The notes beneath the pieces are model-generated. The model was not told where the DNA came from. It did not search any database and worked only from the letters and a program-made list of their open reading frames with translations. Both the position numbers and the translations under genes were made by a program. This document shows positions 8,612-17,473 of a stretch of DNA of 64,000 bases, piece after piece. This DNA comes from DASXAI01 sp963728985 (GTDB taxonomy: Bacteria > Actinomycetota > Acidimicrobiia > Acidimicrobiales > Ilumatobacteraceae): contig CAVSME010000008.1 in the NCBI GenBank assembly GCA_963728985.1, positions 186,001-250,000 on the forward strand, read 5' to 3'. How positions within the stretch are numbered: position 1 is the first letter of the stretch; each line of letters opens with the position of its first letter.

Positions 8612-9607
8612 ATGGCCGTCGTGACCGTTCGCCATGAAACGTTCTCCGGGCACGAACTGCGCTCCGAGGATCTGGAGCAGTACCGACGGGAGCTGACGGG
8701 CTACTGCTACCGCATGCTCGGCTCCGCGTTCGAGGCCGAAGACGCCGTCCAGGAGACCATGGTGCGGGCCTGGAAGGGCATGGACGGCTTCGAGGGCCGC
8801 TCTGCCGTGCGCTCCTGGCTCTACCGCATCGCCACCAACGTCTGCCTCGACCAGCTCCGGGGCCGCCAGCGGCGGGCCACCCCCATGGATCTCGGGCCCG
8901 CGGGCTCGGTGGAGTCGTTCTCCGGCCTCACCCGGCCGGAGAACACCTGGGTCCAGCCCATCCCCGACGGCCAGGTCCTGCTGGCCGACTCGGACGACCC
9001 GGCCGAGATAGCCGCGGCGCGCGAGACCATCCGGCTCGCCTTCATCACCGCCCTCCAGCACCTGCCCGCCCGGCAGCGGGCCGTGCTCATCCTCCGCGAG
9101 GTGCTGCGGTGGCAGGCCACGGAGGTGGCCGAGCTGCTCGACACCAGCGTGGCGTCAGTGAACAGCGCCCTGCAGCGGGCGCGTGCCACCCTGGCCCAGC
9201 ACGACCGGGGCACCACCGACGTCGCCGCCATCGCGCCGGAGGAGCAGGCGCTGGTGGCCCGCTACGTCGAGGCCTTCGAGCGCTACGACATCGAGTCGCT
9301 CGTCTCCCTCCTCCACGACGACGCCGTCATGTCGATGCCGCCGTACGACTTCTGGCTCCAGGGTCCCGAGGAGATGGGCCGGTGGTTCGTCGGCCCGGGG
9401 GCCGAGTGCGAGGGCTCCCACCTGGTGCCGCTGGCCGCCAACGGCTGCGCCGCCTTCGCCCAGTACCGGCCGGACGGCCAGGGTGGTCACACCGCGTGGT
9501 CGATCCAGGTGCTGGAGATCTCAGGCGGGCGGATCGTCGGCCACCACAACTTCCTCGACCTGGAGCTGTTCGAGGCCTTCGGCCTCCCCCGCACGTACGC
9601 CGCCTGA
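8612..9607 (+). CDS. ECF-type sigma factor with C-terminal SnoaL-like domain (TIGR02960/SigG-like), 331 aa
   Basis: Alternative sigma factor. Region 2 is seen as YRRELTGYCYRMLGSAFEAEDAVQETMVRAWKG-type sequence in the first 60 residues (for example DAVQETMVRAWK and VRSWLYRIATNVCLDQ). Region 4 follows with LPARQRAVLILREVL and a helix-turn-helix in ATEVAELLDTSVASVNSALQRAR. After it comes an NTF2/SnoaL-type domain of about 120 residues (ALVARYVEAFERYDIESLVSLL, then PPYDFWLQGPEEMGRWF). This layout is that of large ECF sigma factors that usually have no separate anti-sigma gene. The start is ATG 8612, with a GTG nine bases downstream as alternative. The target regulon is unknown. Confidence 0.88.
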   Translation: MAVVTVRHETFSGHELRSEDLEQYRRELTGYCYRMLGSAFEAEDAVQETMVRAWKGMDGFEGRSAVRSWLYRIATNVCLDQLRGRQRRATPMDLGPAGSVESFSGLTRPENTWVQPIPDGQVLLADSDDPAEIAAARETIRLAFITALQHLPARQRAVLILREVLRWQATEVAELLDTSVASVNSALQRARATLAQHDRGTTDVAAIAPEEQALVARYVEAFERYDIESLVSLLHDDAVMSMPPYDFWLQGPEEMGRWFVGPGAECEGSHLVPLAANGCAAFAQYRPDGQGGHTAWSIQVLEISGGRIVGHHNFLDLELFEAFGLPRTYAA

Positions 9608-9964
9608 CGGGCCGGTCAACACGGCCTTCAGGCCGACCAGGTCGATGAGGCCCAGGAGGTCGTCCTGCGCGCCCCGGACGCGGATCGAGCAACCCCACCG
9701 GCGGGCGGCGAGCTGCAGGCGGGCGAGGGCGTCCACCACCGCCAGCCCGTCGGTGTCGGCGCCGGCGACGGGCCAGCTCACGACCTCCACGTCGCCCGGC
9801 GCCCGCACCACGATGGTGGCGCAGCCGTCGCCCGTGAGGACGCAGGCCGTCAGCTCCGCCGGCGGAGGCGGCGGGCTGCGGTCGTGATCGGCGTGCTCGG
9901 GCAGGGAACGTCCTCCTGGTCTCGCCGGGTGTGACTTCCGCGCCACGCCCAACTCATCGGTCAT
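9521..9964 (-). CDS. STAS-domain protein, 147 aa
   Basis: The centre of the protein (PGDVEVVSWPVAGADTDGLAVVDALARLQLAARRWGCSIRV, seen in two consecutive parts) followed by LLGLIDLVGLKAVL has the strand-helix pattern of a STAS domain of the MlaB/anti-sigma-antagonist-like type. The first 45 residues are Pro/Arg-rich and probably disordered. The start ATG at 9964 overlaps the stop of the fluoride channel gene upstream as ATGA, implying translational coupling. The 3' end runs 87 bp antisense into the sigma factor gene; the last 30 codons may therefore be dispensable. A link between STAS proteins and sigma factor control is possible here but is only inferred from adjacency. Confidence 0.6.
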   Translation of the reverse strand: MTDELGVARKSHPARPGGRSLPEHADHDRSPPPPPAELTACVLTGDGCATIVVRAPGDVEVVSWPVAGADTDGLAVVDALARLQLAARRWGCSIRVRGAQDDLLGLIDLVGLKAVLTGPSGGVRAGEAEGLEQLQVEEVVVADDPPA

Positions 9965-10335
9965 CGGGCGGCGAGGGCCAAGCCGACGGCCGCCGCCGCC
10001 AGGGCGCCGCCGGTGCTCAGCACGACGTTCAGCACCGCCGCTCGGGACTGGCCGCGCTCCGCCAGCCGCACCGTCTCGAAGGTGAAGGTCGAGAACGTGG
10101 TGTAGGCACCGCAGAAGCCCGTGCCCAGCACCAGGCGGGCGTCGGTCGACAACCCGTGGTAGAGCCCCAGGCCGGTCAGCAGACCGAGGACGAACGAGCC
10201 CGAGACGTTGATGAGCGCAGTGCCCCACGGGAAGCGGCCGCCGGTGGCCTCGGTGACCAGGCGATCGACCACGTAGCGGGCGGGGGCGCCGACAGCGAGG
10301 GCGACGACGAAGAGCAGCCACGTGCCCGGGCTCAT
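9961..10335 (-). CDS. crcB: Fluoride channel CrcB/FluC, 124 aa
   Basis: Small membrane protein with four predicted membrane segments; CrcB/FluC proteins form dual-topology dimers exporting fluoride. Diagnostic blocks are GAPARYVVDRL near the N-terminus, FPWGTALINVSGSFVLGLL, and GTGFCGAYTTFSTFTFE, the last carrying the phenylalanine box and the Thr/Ser track of the pore. The start is ATG 10335, which overlaps the last codon of the second crcB copy by four bases, so the two are one operon. Paired crcB genes are common in Gram-positive bacteria and can be heterodimeric. No fluoride riboswitch was recognised upstream. Confidence 0.9.
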   Translation of the reverse strand: MSPGTWLLFVVALAVGAPARYVVDRLVTEATGGRFPWGTALINVSGSFVLGLLTGLGLYHGLSTDARLVLGTGFCGAYTTFSTFTFETVRLAERGQSRAAVLNVVLSTGGALAAAAVGLALAAR

Positions 10336-10789
10336 CGCCGACCCATCCGTCGGCCGATGGCCAGGCCGAGCGCCGCCGCGGCGAGGCCGCCAGCGAGGCT
10401 CACCACCACGTACGCGCCGGCGGCACCGGCGTGGCCGACCTTCACGAGGAGATCGGTCTCCACGGCGAACGTCGAAAGGGTGGTGTACGCCCCCAGGAAC
10501 CCGGTGCCGATGAAGGCGCGGGCGTAGAGCGAGGGCGGATACCGCTCGAGCAGCAGCGCCACGAGTACCCCGATCGCCAGCGAGCCCGACAGGTTCGCCA
10601 CCAGCGTGGCCCAGGGGAAGTGCCCAACGGGCACGGTGATCAGCTGCGTGAGGGCGTAGCGGGGGCACCGCCAGGCAGCGCGCCGATGGCGACGGCGGCC
10701 ACGACCCGAGGGTCGATGCGGCGGTCAGCCGCGATGGCGTCGGGATCGACAGGAAGGGCGGCGTCACCGGTCCGGGCGCGGTCGTGCAC
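10332..10789 (-). pseudogene. crcB: Second fluoride channel gene crcB, broken by a one-base frameshift
   Basis: The C-terminal 100 codons (from about 10634 down) read FPWATLVANLSGSLAIG and GTGFLGAYTTLSTFAVE, clearly FluC. Upstream, the first part is in another frame: a GTG at 10789 opens DPDAIAADRRIDPRVVAAVAIGALPGGAP, which stops in frame shortly afterwards. The two parts join perfectly as GGAP-RYALTQLITVPVGHFPW if one C is added to the run of five C near 10657-10664. Without that base the channel would lack its first membrane helix. The lesion is in a homopolymer, so a sequencing or assembly error is a serious alternative. It precedes and overlaps the intact crcB. Confidence 0.8.
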
Positions 10790-10880
10790 CGGTCCATCGT
10801 GTCGGCACCGGCCCGGCTACGGCGAGCCGGGCTCGGTCGACTCGGCGCCCAACCACGGAGCGTGCTGGTCACCCGAGGAC

Positions 10881-10943
10881 TTTGGGTGCGAATCCGGTCA
10901 TGGGTGCCGATCGCGTCGCCAGGCGACGCATCTCGCACCCAAA
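10881..10943. repeat. Dispersed structured repeat, copy 2 (63 bp core)
   Basis: The left arm TTTGGGTGCGA (10881-10891) is the exact reverse complement of TCGCACCCAAA (10933-10943). Between them lies a second perfect hairpin, GCGTCGCC against GGCGACGC, and the block CCGGTCATGGGTGCCGATC shared with copies 1 and 3. The outer arms differ from those of copy 1 yet remain fully complementary, so the base pairing is conserved while the sequence changes. It sits between the crcB pair and the monooxygenase terminus at 11020. Confidence 0.75.
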
Positions 10944-11019
10944 CTGCCACCGGTGCCGGCTCGCTCGCGCCCAGCGTGACGCTCGACCCTGACGACACCG
11001 AGCCGCGGTGACGTGAGCG

Positions 11020-12777
11020 CTACTCGTTGAAGGCGAAGTGGCGCTCGATCTCCTCGCGAACGTTGCCGAGGTGGGCGTAGTACTTGGGGAAGCCGGCGTT
11101 GTAGTTGCCGTCCTGGCGCCGGTTGAACTCCCCCTCGAAGTTGTAATAGCCGGGCGTGCACTCGGCGTTGCGGTTCGTCTTGCCGCGGTGCTCGATCACC
11201 TGTTGCACCCACCACTCCTCCGCTTCCGGAGTGACATCGAGGGTGGCGTAGCCGTGGCGGCGGACGTAGTCGATGCAGGCGGCGATGTGGTCGCCCTGGG
11301 CCTGGAGGACGTCGGTCAGGTTGAAGTTGAACGACGCCTGGTAGCCGCCCATGATGAACAGGTTGGGGAAGCCGTGGGTGTGGATCCCGACCATCGTGCG
11401 GATGCCCTCGGCGTACTTGTCCTGCAGGTCGAGGCCGCCCTCGCCCACGATCCGGTTCCACGTACCGGTCTTCTGCACCTCGAAGCCGGTGGCGTAGATC
11501 AGCAGATCGAGCGGGTACACCTTGCCGTCGAAGACGGGACCCTCCTCGGCGATCTCGGTGATGCCCTTGCCGTGGGTGTCGATCAGGTGCACGTTCGGCC
11601 GATTGAACGTGGGCAGGTAGTCGTTGTGGAAGCACGGCCGCTTGCACATGAACATGTACCAGGGCTTCAACGCCTCGGCGGTGGCCTTGTCCTCCACGAT
11701 GTCCTCGATGCGGCGATGGATCCGCATCATGTAGTCGATGTTGGCGTTCTCCTGCGCCCGGATCTTGTCCTCGCGCGTCATCGATGCCCGCTTCTCGATC
11801 TGGATGGCGGTGAGCGGCGGCTCGGTGAACATCTTGGCCCGCCGCTCGGCCTGCCAGCCGGGCTGCAGCGTGGCCGCCCACTCCGGATCGGTCTCCCAGT
11901 CGTCGCGGACGTCGATCGACGACGGCGTGCGCTGGAAGATGTACAGCTCCTTGCTGTTCTCGCCGAGGCCGGGCACGGCCTGGACGGCGGTGGCGCCGGT
12001 GCCGATGATGCCGACCACCTTGTCGGAGAGCTTCTCCAGGTCCTGGCCGGTGTAGTCGTAGTCCCACCGGCTCGTGTGGAAGGAGTGGCCCTTGAAGCTG
12101 TCCATGCCCTGGATGCGGGCCAGCTTCGGCTTGGTGAGCGTGCCGTTCGCGCACACCACGAACCGGGCCCGCATCGTGTCGCCGCGGTCGGTGCCCACGT
12201 ACCAGAGCCGCTCGTCCTCGTTCCAGATGGTGGACGTGACCGTCGTCTGGAAGACGGCGAGCCCGTAGAGGTCGTAGCGCTCGGCGATGGCGCGGCAGTG
12301 GTTCAGGATCTCCTCGCCGCGGGCGTAGTGGCGTGTGGGGACGTAGCCCATCTCGTCGAGGAGCGGCAGGTAGTCGTAGGCGACGACGTCGCACGCCACA
12401 CCGGGGTACCGGTTCCAGTACCAGGTGCCGCCGACATCGCCGCCCTTCTCGACCATGCGGATCGACTCCACGCCGACCTCGCGCAGCCGCGCCGAGGTGA
12501 GCAGCGCCGAGAAGCCGCCGCCGATGAAGAGCACCTCGACGGTGTCGTCGATCGGGTCGCGCTCGATGATCGGCCCGCCGTAGGGGTCGGTCTCGTACTG
12601 CGCCAAGGGCCCGGACAGGTCCGTGATGAACTGCGCCGTCCCTTCCGGTCGGTAGGACAGGCGCAGGTCGCGCTCGGCGGCGAACCGCTCCTTGATCTCG
12701 TCGTAGTACGCCTGGGGCCGCTCGACACGCTCCCGTCGGGGTGGCTTCGCCGGCCGATCTTCACGAGGGGTTGACAC
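11020..12777 (-). CDS. Flavin-containing Baeyer-Villiger monooxygenase, 585 aa
   Basis: Uses FAD, NADPH and O2 to insert oxygen beside a ketone or to oxygenate a heteroatom. The first Rossmann motif is FIGGGFSALL around residues 84-93, followed by GGTWYWNRYPG. The Baeyer-Villiger fingerprint FKGHSFHTSRW is at 228-238, and the NADPH-binding fold has VVGIIGTGATAVQ. The C-terminal region has LLIYATGFEVQ. The start is taken as GTG at 12777 (STPREDRP); the frame is open beyond this, but upstream sequence is the mirror of the divergent gene. It is divergent from a second monooxygenase of the same family with 115 bp between. The ketone substrate is unknown; steroid or cyclic ketone degradation would be typical. 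Confidence 0.92.
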   Translation of the reverse strand: MSTPREDRPAKPPRRERVERPQAYYDEIKERFAAERDLRLSYRPEGTAQFITDLSGPLAQYETDPYGGPIIERDPIDDTVEVLFIGGGFSALLTSARLREVGVESIRMVEKGGDVGGTWYWNRYPGVACDVVAYDYLPLLDEMGYVPTRHYARGEEILNHCRAIAERYDLYGLAVFQTTVTSTIWNEDERLWYVGTDRGDTMRARFVVCANGTLTKPKLARIQGMDSFKGHSFHTSRWDYDYTGQDLEKLSDKVVGIIGTGATAVQAVPGLGENSKELYIFQRTPSSIDVRDDWETDPEWAATLQPGWQAERRAKMFTEPPLTAIQIEKRASMTREDKIRAQENANIDYMMRIHRRIEDIVEDKATAEALKPWYMFMCKRPCFHNDYLPTFNRPNVHLIDTHGKGITEIAEEGPVFDGKVYPLDLLIYATGFEVQKTGTWNRIVGEGGLDLQDKYAEGIRTMVGIHTHGFPNLFIMGGYQASFNFNLTDVLQAQGDHIAACIDYVRRHGYATLDVTPEAEEWWVQQVIEHRGKTNRNAECTPGYYNFEGEFNRRQDGNYNAGFPKYYAHLGNVREEIERHFAFNE

Positions 12778-12892
12778 AGCAGACCAGTATCGCGCGCGCC
12801 ATTCGAAAACACCTCGTCGGCTGGAGGTGCCCGGTGCCGCGGTGCTCACTAAGCTGAGTTCGAAATCTACGTCGTGACCAGGGAGATTCCGA

Positions 12893-14725
12893 GTGGACGT
12901 CGAACCTGCCATCGTCGAGCTCATCGGAGACGTTGCCTTCGATCCCGATGCGTTGCGGGACAAGTACCGGGAGGAGCGCGACCGCCGGCTGCGGCCCGAC
13001 GCCAACGACCAGTACGTCGAGGTGAAGGCCGAGTTCTCCAACTACGTCGACGATCCCTACGTGGAGCCGGGCTACAGCCGCGAGCCCCTGTTCGACGACG
13101 TCGACATCGCCATCATCGGCGGTGGGTTCGGCGGCCTCCTGATGGGCGCCCGCCTGCGGGAAGCGGGCTTCGAGCGCATCCGCCTCATCGAGAAGGCGGG
13201 CGACGTCGGCGGCACCTGGTACTGGAACCGCTACCCCGGCGCCATGTGCGACGTGGAGTCCTATGTGTACCTGCCCCTCCTCGAGGAGATGGGCTACGTC
13301 CCGAAGCACAAGTACTCCTTCGCCCCCGAGATCATGGAGTACAGCAGGGCCATCGCCGAGCGCTTCGACCTCTACCGGGACGCCCTGTTCCAGACGGGTG
13401 TGGCCGAGCTGCGCTGGGACGACGAGCACGACCGCTGGATCATCAGCACCGATCGCGGCGACCGCATGACGGCCCGCTTCGTGGCCATGGCCAACGGCCC
13501 CCTCAGCCGGCCCAAGCTCCCCGGCATCCCCGGCATCGACGAGTTCAAGGGCTACACGTTCCACACCAGTCGCTGGGACTACGGCTACACCGGCGGTGAC
13601 TCCACCGGTGGGTTGACGAAGCTGGCCGACAAGCGCGTCGGCATCATCGGCACGGGCGCCACCGCCATCCAGTGCATCCCGCACCTCGGCGAGTGGGCCA
13701 AGGAGCTCTACGTCTTCCAGCGCACGCCGTCGTCCATCGACTTCCGCAACAACCGGGAGACCGACTCCGAGTGGGCACAGGCGCTCGAGCCCGGGTGGCA
13801 GCAGCGGCGCATGGACAACTTCAACACGCTCGTGAGCGGCGGGGACGCCGACGTCGACCTCGTGGCCGACGGCTGGACGGACATCTTCCGCAACCTCACC
13901 GGGATCGCCGCCAAGCAGGCCAGCCGCAAGCTGGGGCGCCGCCTCACGCCACTGGAGAAGGCCGAGCTGATGGAGCTGGCCGACTTCCAGAAGATGGAGG
14001 CCATCCGGTCGCGGGTCGAGCAGGTCGTGCAGGACCCGGCCACGGCGGAAGCGCTCAAGCCGTGGTACCGCCAGTTCTGCAAGCGGCCCTGCTTCCACGA
14101 CGAGTACCTCGACACGTACAACCGGCCGAACGTGCATCTGGTCGACACCGCCGGCAAGGGCGTGGAACTGCTCACCGAGCGGGGTGTCGTGGTGGACGGC
14201 ACCGAGTACGAGCTCGACTGCCTGATCTTCGCCACCGGCTTCGAGGTCGGCACCACCTACACCCGCCGCGCCGGCTACGACATCGTCGGGCGCGACGGCG
14301 TGACGCTGTCGGACAAGTGGGCCAACGGGCTGCGCACACTGCATGGGCTGCAGTCGAGTGGGTTCCCGAACTGCTTCTTCCTCGGCTTCACCCAGACGGC
14401 CGTGACCGTCAGCGTGCCTTACGCGCTGAACGAGCAGGCCAAGCACGTGACCTACATCCTCGACGAGGCCCGGACCCGGGGCGCGACCACGGTGGAGATC
14501 ACGACCGAGGCCGAGCAGGACTGGCTCGACGAGATGCGCGACAAGTCGCGCTTCGCGGAGCGCTTCTACTCGGCGTGCACGCCGGGCTACTACAACAACG
14601 AGGGCAACCTTGGGAACCCCAACGGGTTCTTCGCCGGCATGTACGGCGCCGGGCCCCTGCGGTTCTTCGACATCCTCGAGGAGTGGCGGGCCACCGGCGA
14701 CCTCCCCGGCGTGGTCCTCGCCTGA
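12893..14725 (+). CDS. Flavin-containing Baeyer-Villiger monooxygenase, 610 aa
   Basis: Paralogue of the divergent gene, sharing GGTWYWNRYPG, the FAD motif IIGGGFGGLL at about residues 75-84, the Baeyer-Villiger fingerprint FKGYTFHTSRW at 218-228 and GIIGTGATAIQ of the NADPH fold. It starts at GTG 12893 after CCAGGGAG. Compared with its neighbour it has an insertion of about 30 residues after the NADPH motif (around FNTLVSGGDADVDLVADGW). The C-terminal LIFATGFEVGT is standard. The two copies probably arose by an old duplication and may differ in substrate. It is followed by a strong hairpin shared with the convergent amidohydrolase. Confidence 0.92.
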   Translation: MDVEPAIVELIGDVAFDPDALRDKYREERDRRLRPDANDQYVEVKAEFSNYVDDPYVEPGYSREPLFDDVDIAIIGGGFGGLLMGARLREAGFERIRLIEKAGDVGGTWYWNRYPGAMCDVESYVYLPLLEEMGYVPKHKYSFAPEIMEYSRAIAERFDLYRDALFQTGVAELRWDDEHDRWIISTDRGDRMTARFVAMANGPLSRPKLPGIPGIDEFKGYTFHTSRWDYGYTGGDSTGGLTKLADKRVGIIGTGATAIQCIPHLGEWAKELYVFQRTPSSIDFRNNRETDSEWAQALEPGWQQRRMDNFNTLVSGGDADVDLVADGWTDIFRNLTGIAAKQASRKLGRRLTPLEKAELMELADFQKMEAIRSRVEQVVQDPATAEALKPWYRQFCKRPCFHDEYLDTYNRPNVHLVDTAGKGVELLTERGVVVDGTEYELDCLIFATGFEVGTTYTRRAGYDIVGRDGVTLSDKWANGLRTLHGLQSSGFPNCFFLGFTQTAVTVSVPYALNEQAKHVTYILDEARTRGATTVEITTEAEQDWLDEMRDKSRFAERFYSACTPGYYNNEGNLGNPNGFFAGMYGAGPLRFFDILEEWRATGDLPGVVLA

Positions 14726-14734
14726 AAACGCGAA

Positions 14735-14775
14735 CTGGGGCGCCTACGCGCGACATGCGCGCGCAGGCGCCCCAG
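14735..14775. terminator. Bidirectional hairpin terminator between convergent genes
   Basis: CTGGGGCGCCT at 14735-14745 is the perfect reverse complement of AGGCGCCCCAG at 14765-14775, with a 19-base loop that itself contains alternating GC. It lies in the 61 bp between the monooxygenase stop and the amidohydrolase stop. There is no T-tract, so it resembles the U-less hairpins common in GC-rich actinobacteria. Confidence 0.7.
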
Positions 14776-14786
14776 CTCTCAGTCCG

Positions 14787-16523
14787 CTAGCCCCGGCCGT
14801 GGCGCAGCAGCCGCCCCGGCGTGGCGCCCGTGCACTCGCCCGACTCGAACGTGACCTCGCCGTTGACGATGATCTGCTGGTAGCCCTTGGCCCGCTGCAC
14901 GCGCCGCCACTCGCCACCAGGCAGGTCGTACTCGGCCTCGCCGATCCACGGCGGATCGATGGCGAGTTCCTCCATGTCGTAGATGACGACGTCGGCCGCC
15001 GCGCCTTCACGCAGCGTGCCCCGGTCGCGGAAGCCGGCGGCATGGGCGGCCAGGGCCGACAGCCGATAGTGGGCCTCTTCCAGCGTGAGCACCTTCTCGT
15101 CCCGCACCAGCCAGGTGAGGAAGTCCGTGGTGTAGGCGCCACCAGTGAAGAACTTGGTGTGCGCACCACCGTCGGACACGCCCGGGATGGAGTAGGGCTC
15201 GGCCATCATCTCCTTCATGAACTCGGCGTTCGAGCCCTTGTCCGGGCCGAGGAACTCCACGTTCAGGTCGCCGGCCAGTGACAGATCGATCATCGCCTCG
15301 ATGGGGTGCTTGCCTTGCTCGGCGGCGATGTCGCCCACGCTGCGCCCGACGGCCCACTGCAGATCGGCCTGCCGGTTCACGCCCTGGATGATGAGCCCGG
15401 CGGGGTTGCCGCCGACACCGGCCTGGATGACGCGCAGCCGCTTGTCGGCCTCCTCGGCCTCGGCCACGAGCGCCTCGCGCAGCTCCGGGTCCTGCATCTT
15501 CTCGATCTTCTCTTCCTTCGTGCCCGTGGTGACGGCTCGCCACGCCGGCGACGCGTCGTAGAGGTTCCAGTGCTCCAGGGTGAAGGCGAAGCCGGCCCGG
15601 CCGGTGCCGCACTGGGCGAACATCGGCAGGCCCTTCTCACGGCAGCGCTCGATCCAGCGCAACGGCCGCTGGTGCACCGCCGGGTCCTTGCGGGCCGGGG
15701 CCACGGCGTTGAAGAGGATGGGGCGCTTGGCCACCTCGGCCAGCTTCTCCAGGAACGCCAGGTCGGCCTTGATGTCGCCGGTGGCCTGCGTCATCTGGAT
15801 GAAGCCCTCGTCCCGCTCGGCCAGCACCTGGCCGAGGGCGAGGATGTCCTCGTCGCACATGGTGTCGGTCACCATCGGCGTGCCGTCGAAGTCGGCCTGC
15901 ACCGAGTTGGGCCCGAGGCGTTGGATGGAGAAGCCGCACAGGCCGGCGTCCATGCCCTCGTGCAGGAGCCGCTGCATCTCCTTGCGCTCCTGGTCGGTGG
16001 CGGGGCGGGACTTGGCCGCCTCGAGCCCCATCACGTAGGTCATCAGCGATGCGGTGGGCATGTACTGGATGACGTTGACGCCCTTCGGCGCCCGATCCAG
16101 CGAGTCGAGGTACTCCGGGATGGTCTCCCAGTCCCAGTGCGGGAGCATGCCCTCGACCATCGACTCGTACGGGATGGCCTCGGTGCGGGTCATCGTGAGC
16201 ATCGAGCGATCACGGAAGTCGGGCTTGACGGGCACGAACCCGAAGCCGCAGTTGCCGAGCACCACGGACGTGACGCCGTGCCAGCCGGAGATCGTGCACC
16301 ACGGGTCCCAGCGGATCTGGGCGTCGTAGTGGGTGTGGAGATCGACGAAGCCGGGCGCGACGATCTTGCCCTTGGCATCGATGACTCGCTCGGCGACGCC
16401 CGTCGGGCGGCCCCCGATCTGGGTGATCTTTCCGTCCTTGATCCAGACGTCCGCCTGGTATCGAGGAACTCGAGTGCCGTCCACCACCGTGCCTCCGGTG
16501 ATGTGGATGTCCGCGTCGCTCAT
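14787..16523 (-). CDS. Amidohydrolase, N-acyl-D-amino-acid deacylase-like, 578 aa
   Basis: Metal-dependent hydrolase of the D-aminoacylase branch. The metal-binding motif appears as GFVDLHTHYDAQIRWDP at about residues 57-73, with the following VVLGNCGFGFVPV typical of this branch. The C-terminal part has SDGGAHTKFF, providing the late Asp/His ligands, and the composite beta-sandwich ends with ADVVIYDMEELAI. The start is ATG 16523, preceded by the RBS-like GGAAAGGGG. Family members cleave N-acyl-D-amino acids or cyclic imides and amides; substrate cannot be told here. It is transcribed towards the monooxygenase gene and away from the phytanoyl-CoA dioxygenase gene. Confidence 0.85.
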   Translation of the reverse strand: MSDADIHITGGTVVDGTRVPRYQADVWIKDGKITQIGGRPTGVAERVIDAKGKIVAPGFVDLHTHYDAQIRWDPWCTISGWHGVTSVVLGNCGFGFVPVKPDFRDRSMLTMTRTEAIPYESMVEGMLPHWDWETIPEYLDSLDRAPKGVNVIQYMPTASLMTYVMGLEAAKSRPATDQERKEMQRLLHEGMDAGLCGFSIQRLGPNSVQADFDGTPMVTDTMCDEDILALGQVLAERDEGFIQMTQATGDIKADLAFLEKLAEVAKRPILFNAVAPARKDPAVHQRPLRWIERCREKGLPMFAQCGTGRAGFAFTLEHWNLYDASPAWRAVTTGTKEEKIEKMQDPELREALVAEAEEADKRLRVIQAGVGGNPAGLIIQGVNRQADLQWAVGRSVGDIAAEQGKHPIEAMIDLSLAGDLNVEFLGPDKGSNAEFMKEMMAEPYSIPGVSDGGAHTKFFTGGAYTTDFLTWLVRDEKVLTLEEAHYRLSALAAHAAGFRDRGTLREGAAADVVIYDMEELAIDPPWIGEAEYDLPGGEWRRVQRAKGYQQIIVNGEVTFESGECTGATPGRLLRHGRG

Positions 16524-16600
16524 GCGGGCCCCTTTCCTAATCCCCTGACGAAAACGTACCTGGTCGCGACTCCGGACACTCAACTCTGGAGTGCGAGGAT

Positions 16601-17473
16601 GTGAAGGTGACTGACACCGACACGGAGCGGCAGGTCGACCCCGCGGTCGAATGCCACCTCGCCGAGCTCCAGCGCAACGGCTACAGCGTGCGCCGGGACG
16701 CCCTGTCGCCTGCACTTTGTGACGAGATCCTGGACGAGCTGGCCCGCATGGACGGCACCTGGGGCCGGTCGCTGGTGCAGTCCTTCCACGGCCGTCGCAC
16801 GGTTCGGTACTTCGACCTGCTCAACGCTGCTGCCGTGTTCCAGCAGCCGCCGGTGCACGATCACATCCTGCCGGTGGTCCGCGGCGTCGTCGGCCACGAC
16901 TGCCTCCTCAGCACATACGGGACTGCATCGATCGGTCCCGGCGAGCCGGCCCAAGCCGTCCACGCCGACGACGTCATGTACCGCCTCCCCCGCCCCCACC
17001 GCGACATCTTCTGCAACGTGATGATCGCCCTGTCGGACTTCACCGAGGAAAACGGCGCCACTCGCATCGTGCCGGGCAGTCACCACTGGGATGAGTATCC
17101 CGAGATCAAGGTCATGGCGGACGGCGAGATCGACACCCGCTACCCGTCGATCGCGGCCGAGATGCCCAAGGGCAGCGTGTGCTTCTTCCTCGGCACGACG
17201 TACCACGGAGGCGGGGCCAACCGCTCGGACAGCCAGCGCCACGGCATCGTCATGGCGTACTGCGCCGGTTGGCTGCGCCCGCAGGAGAACTTCACGGTTG
17301 CCGTCGCCCAGGAGCGCGCCGCCGGCTTCGACCCGGACCTGCGCCGGCTGATGGGCTGGCGGCCCGCCCACAAGGGCGCACTTGGCATCATCTACACCCA
17401 CCCGCGGCACCTGAGCGGGCCCCTTGCCCACAGCCTGGTCTCGCCGCAGGCGCCTCAGGAGGATCTCGCATGA
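16601..17473 (+). CDS. Phytanoyl-CoA dioxygenase (PhyH) family protein, 290 aa
   Basis: Fe(II)/2-oxoglutarate-dependent oxygenase with a double-stranded beta-helix. The first iron motif H-x-D is seen in QAVHADDVMYRLP, the distal His lies in TTYHGGGANRSDS, and the following Arg/Ser (SQRHGIVMAYC) binds 2-oxoglutarate. The N-terminal region has NGYSVRRDALSPALCDEI, common to PhyH proteins. The start is GTG 16601, with GTG 16607 also possible. It overlaps the next gene by ATGA at 17470, so the two are translationally coupled. The natural substrate is unknown; bacterial PhyH enzymes hydroxylate many small molecules. Confidence 0.87.
   Translation: MKVTDTDTERQVDPAVECHLAELQRNGYSVRRDALSPALCDEILDELARMDGTWGRSLVQSFHGRRTVRYFDLLNAAAVFQQPPVHDHILPVVRGVVGHDCLLSTYGTASIGPGEPAQAVHADDVMYRLPRPHRDIFCNVMIALSDFTEENGATRIVPGSHHWDEYPEIKVMADGEIDTRYPSIAAEMPKGSVCFFLGTTYHGGGANRSDSQRHGIVMAYCAGWLRPQENFTVAVAQERAAGFDPDLRRLMGWRPAHKGALGIIYTHPRHLSGPLAHSLVSPQAPQEDLA

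Noticed and set aside
10790..11019. Fluoride riboswitch upstream of the crcB pair
   Set aside because: The hairpin here is the dispersed repeat, present at two other loci without crcB, and I could not fit the crcB RNA consensus.
11038..12774. Long plus-strand open frame (578 codons) opposite the monooxygenase
   Set aside because: It is the antisense shadow of a clear flavin monooxygenase; long antisense frames are common in GC-rich coding DNA. Similar shadows at 12761-14446, 48507-50948 and 51280-53526 were dropped for the same reason.
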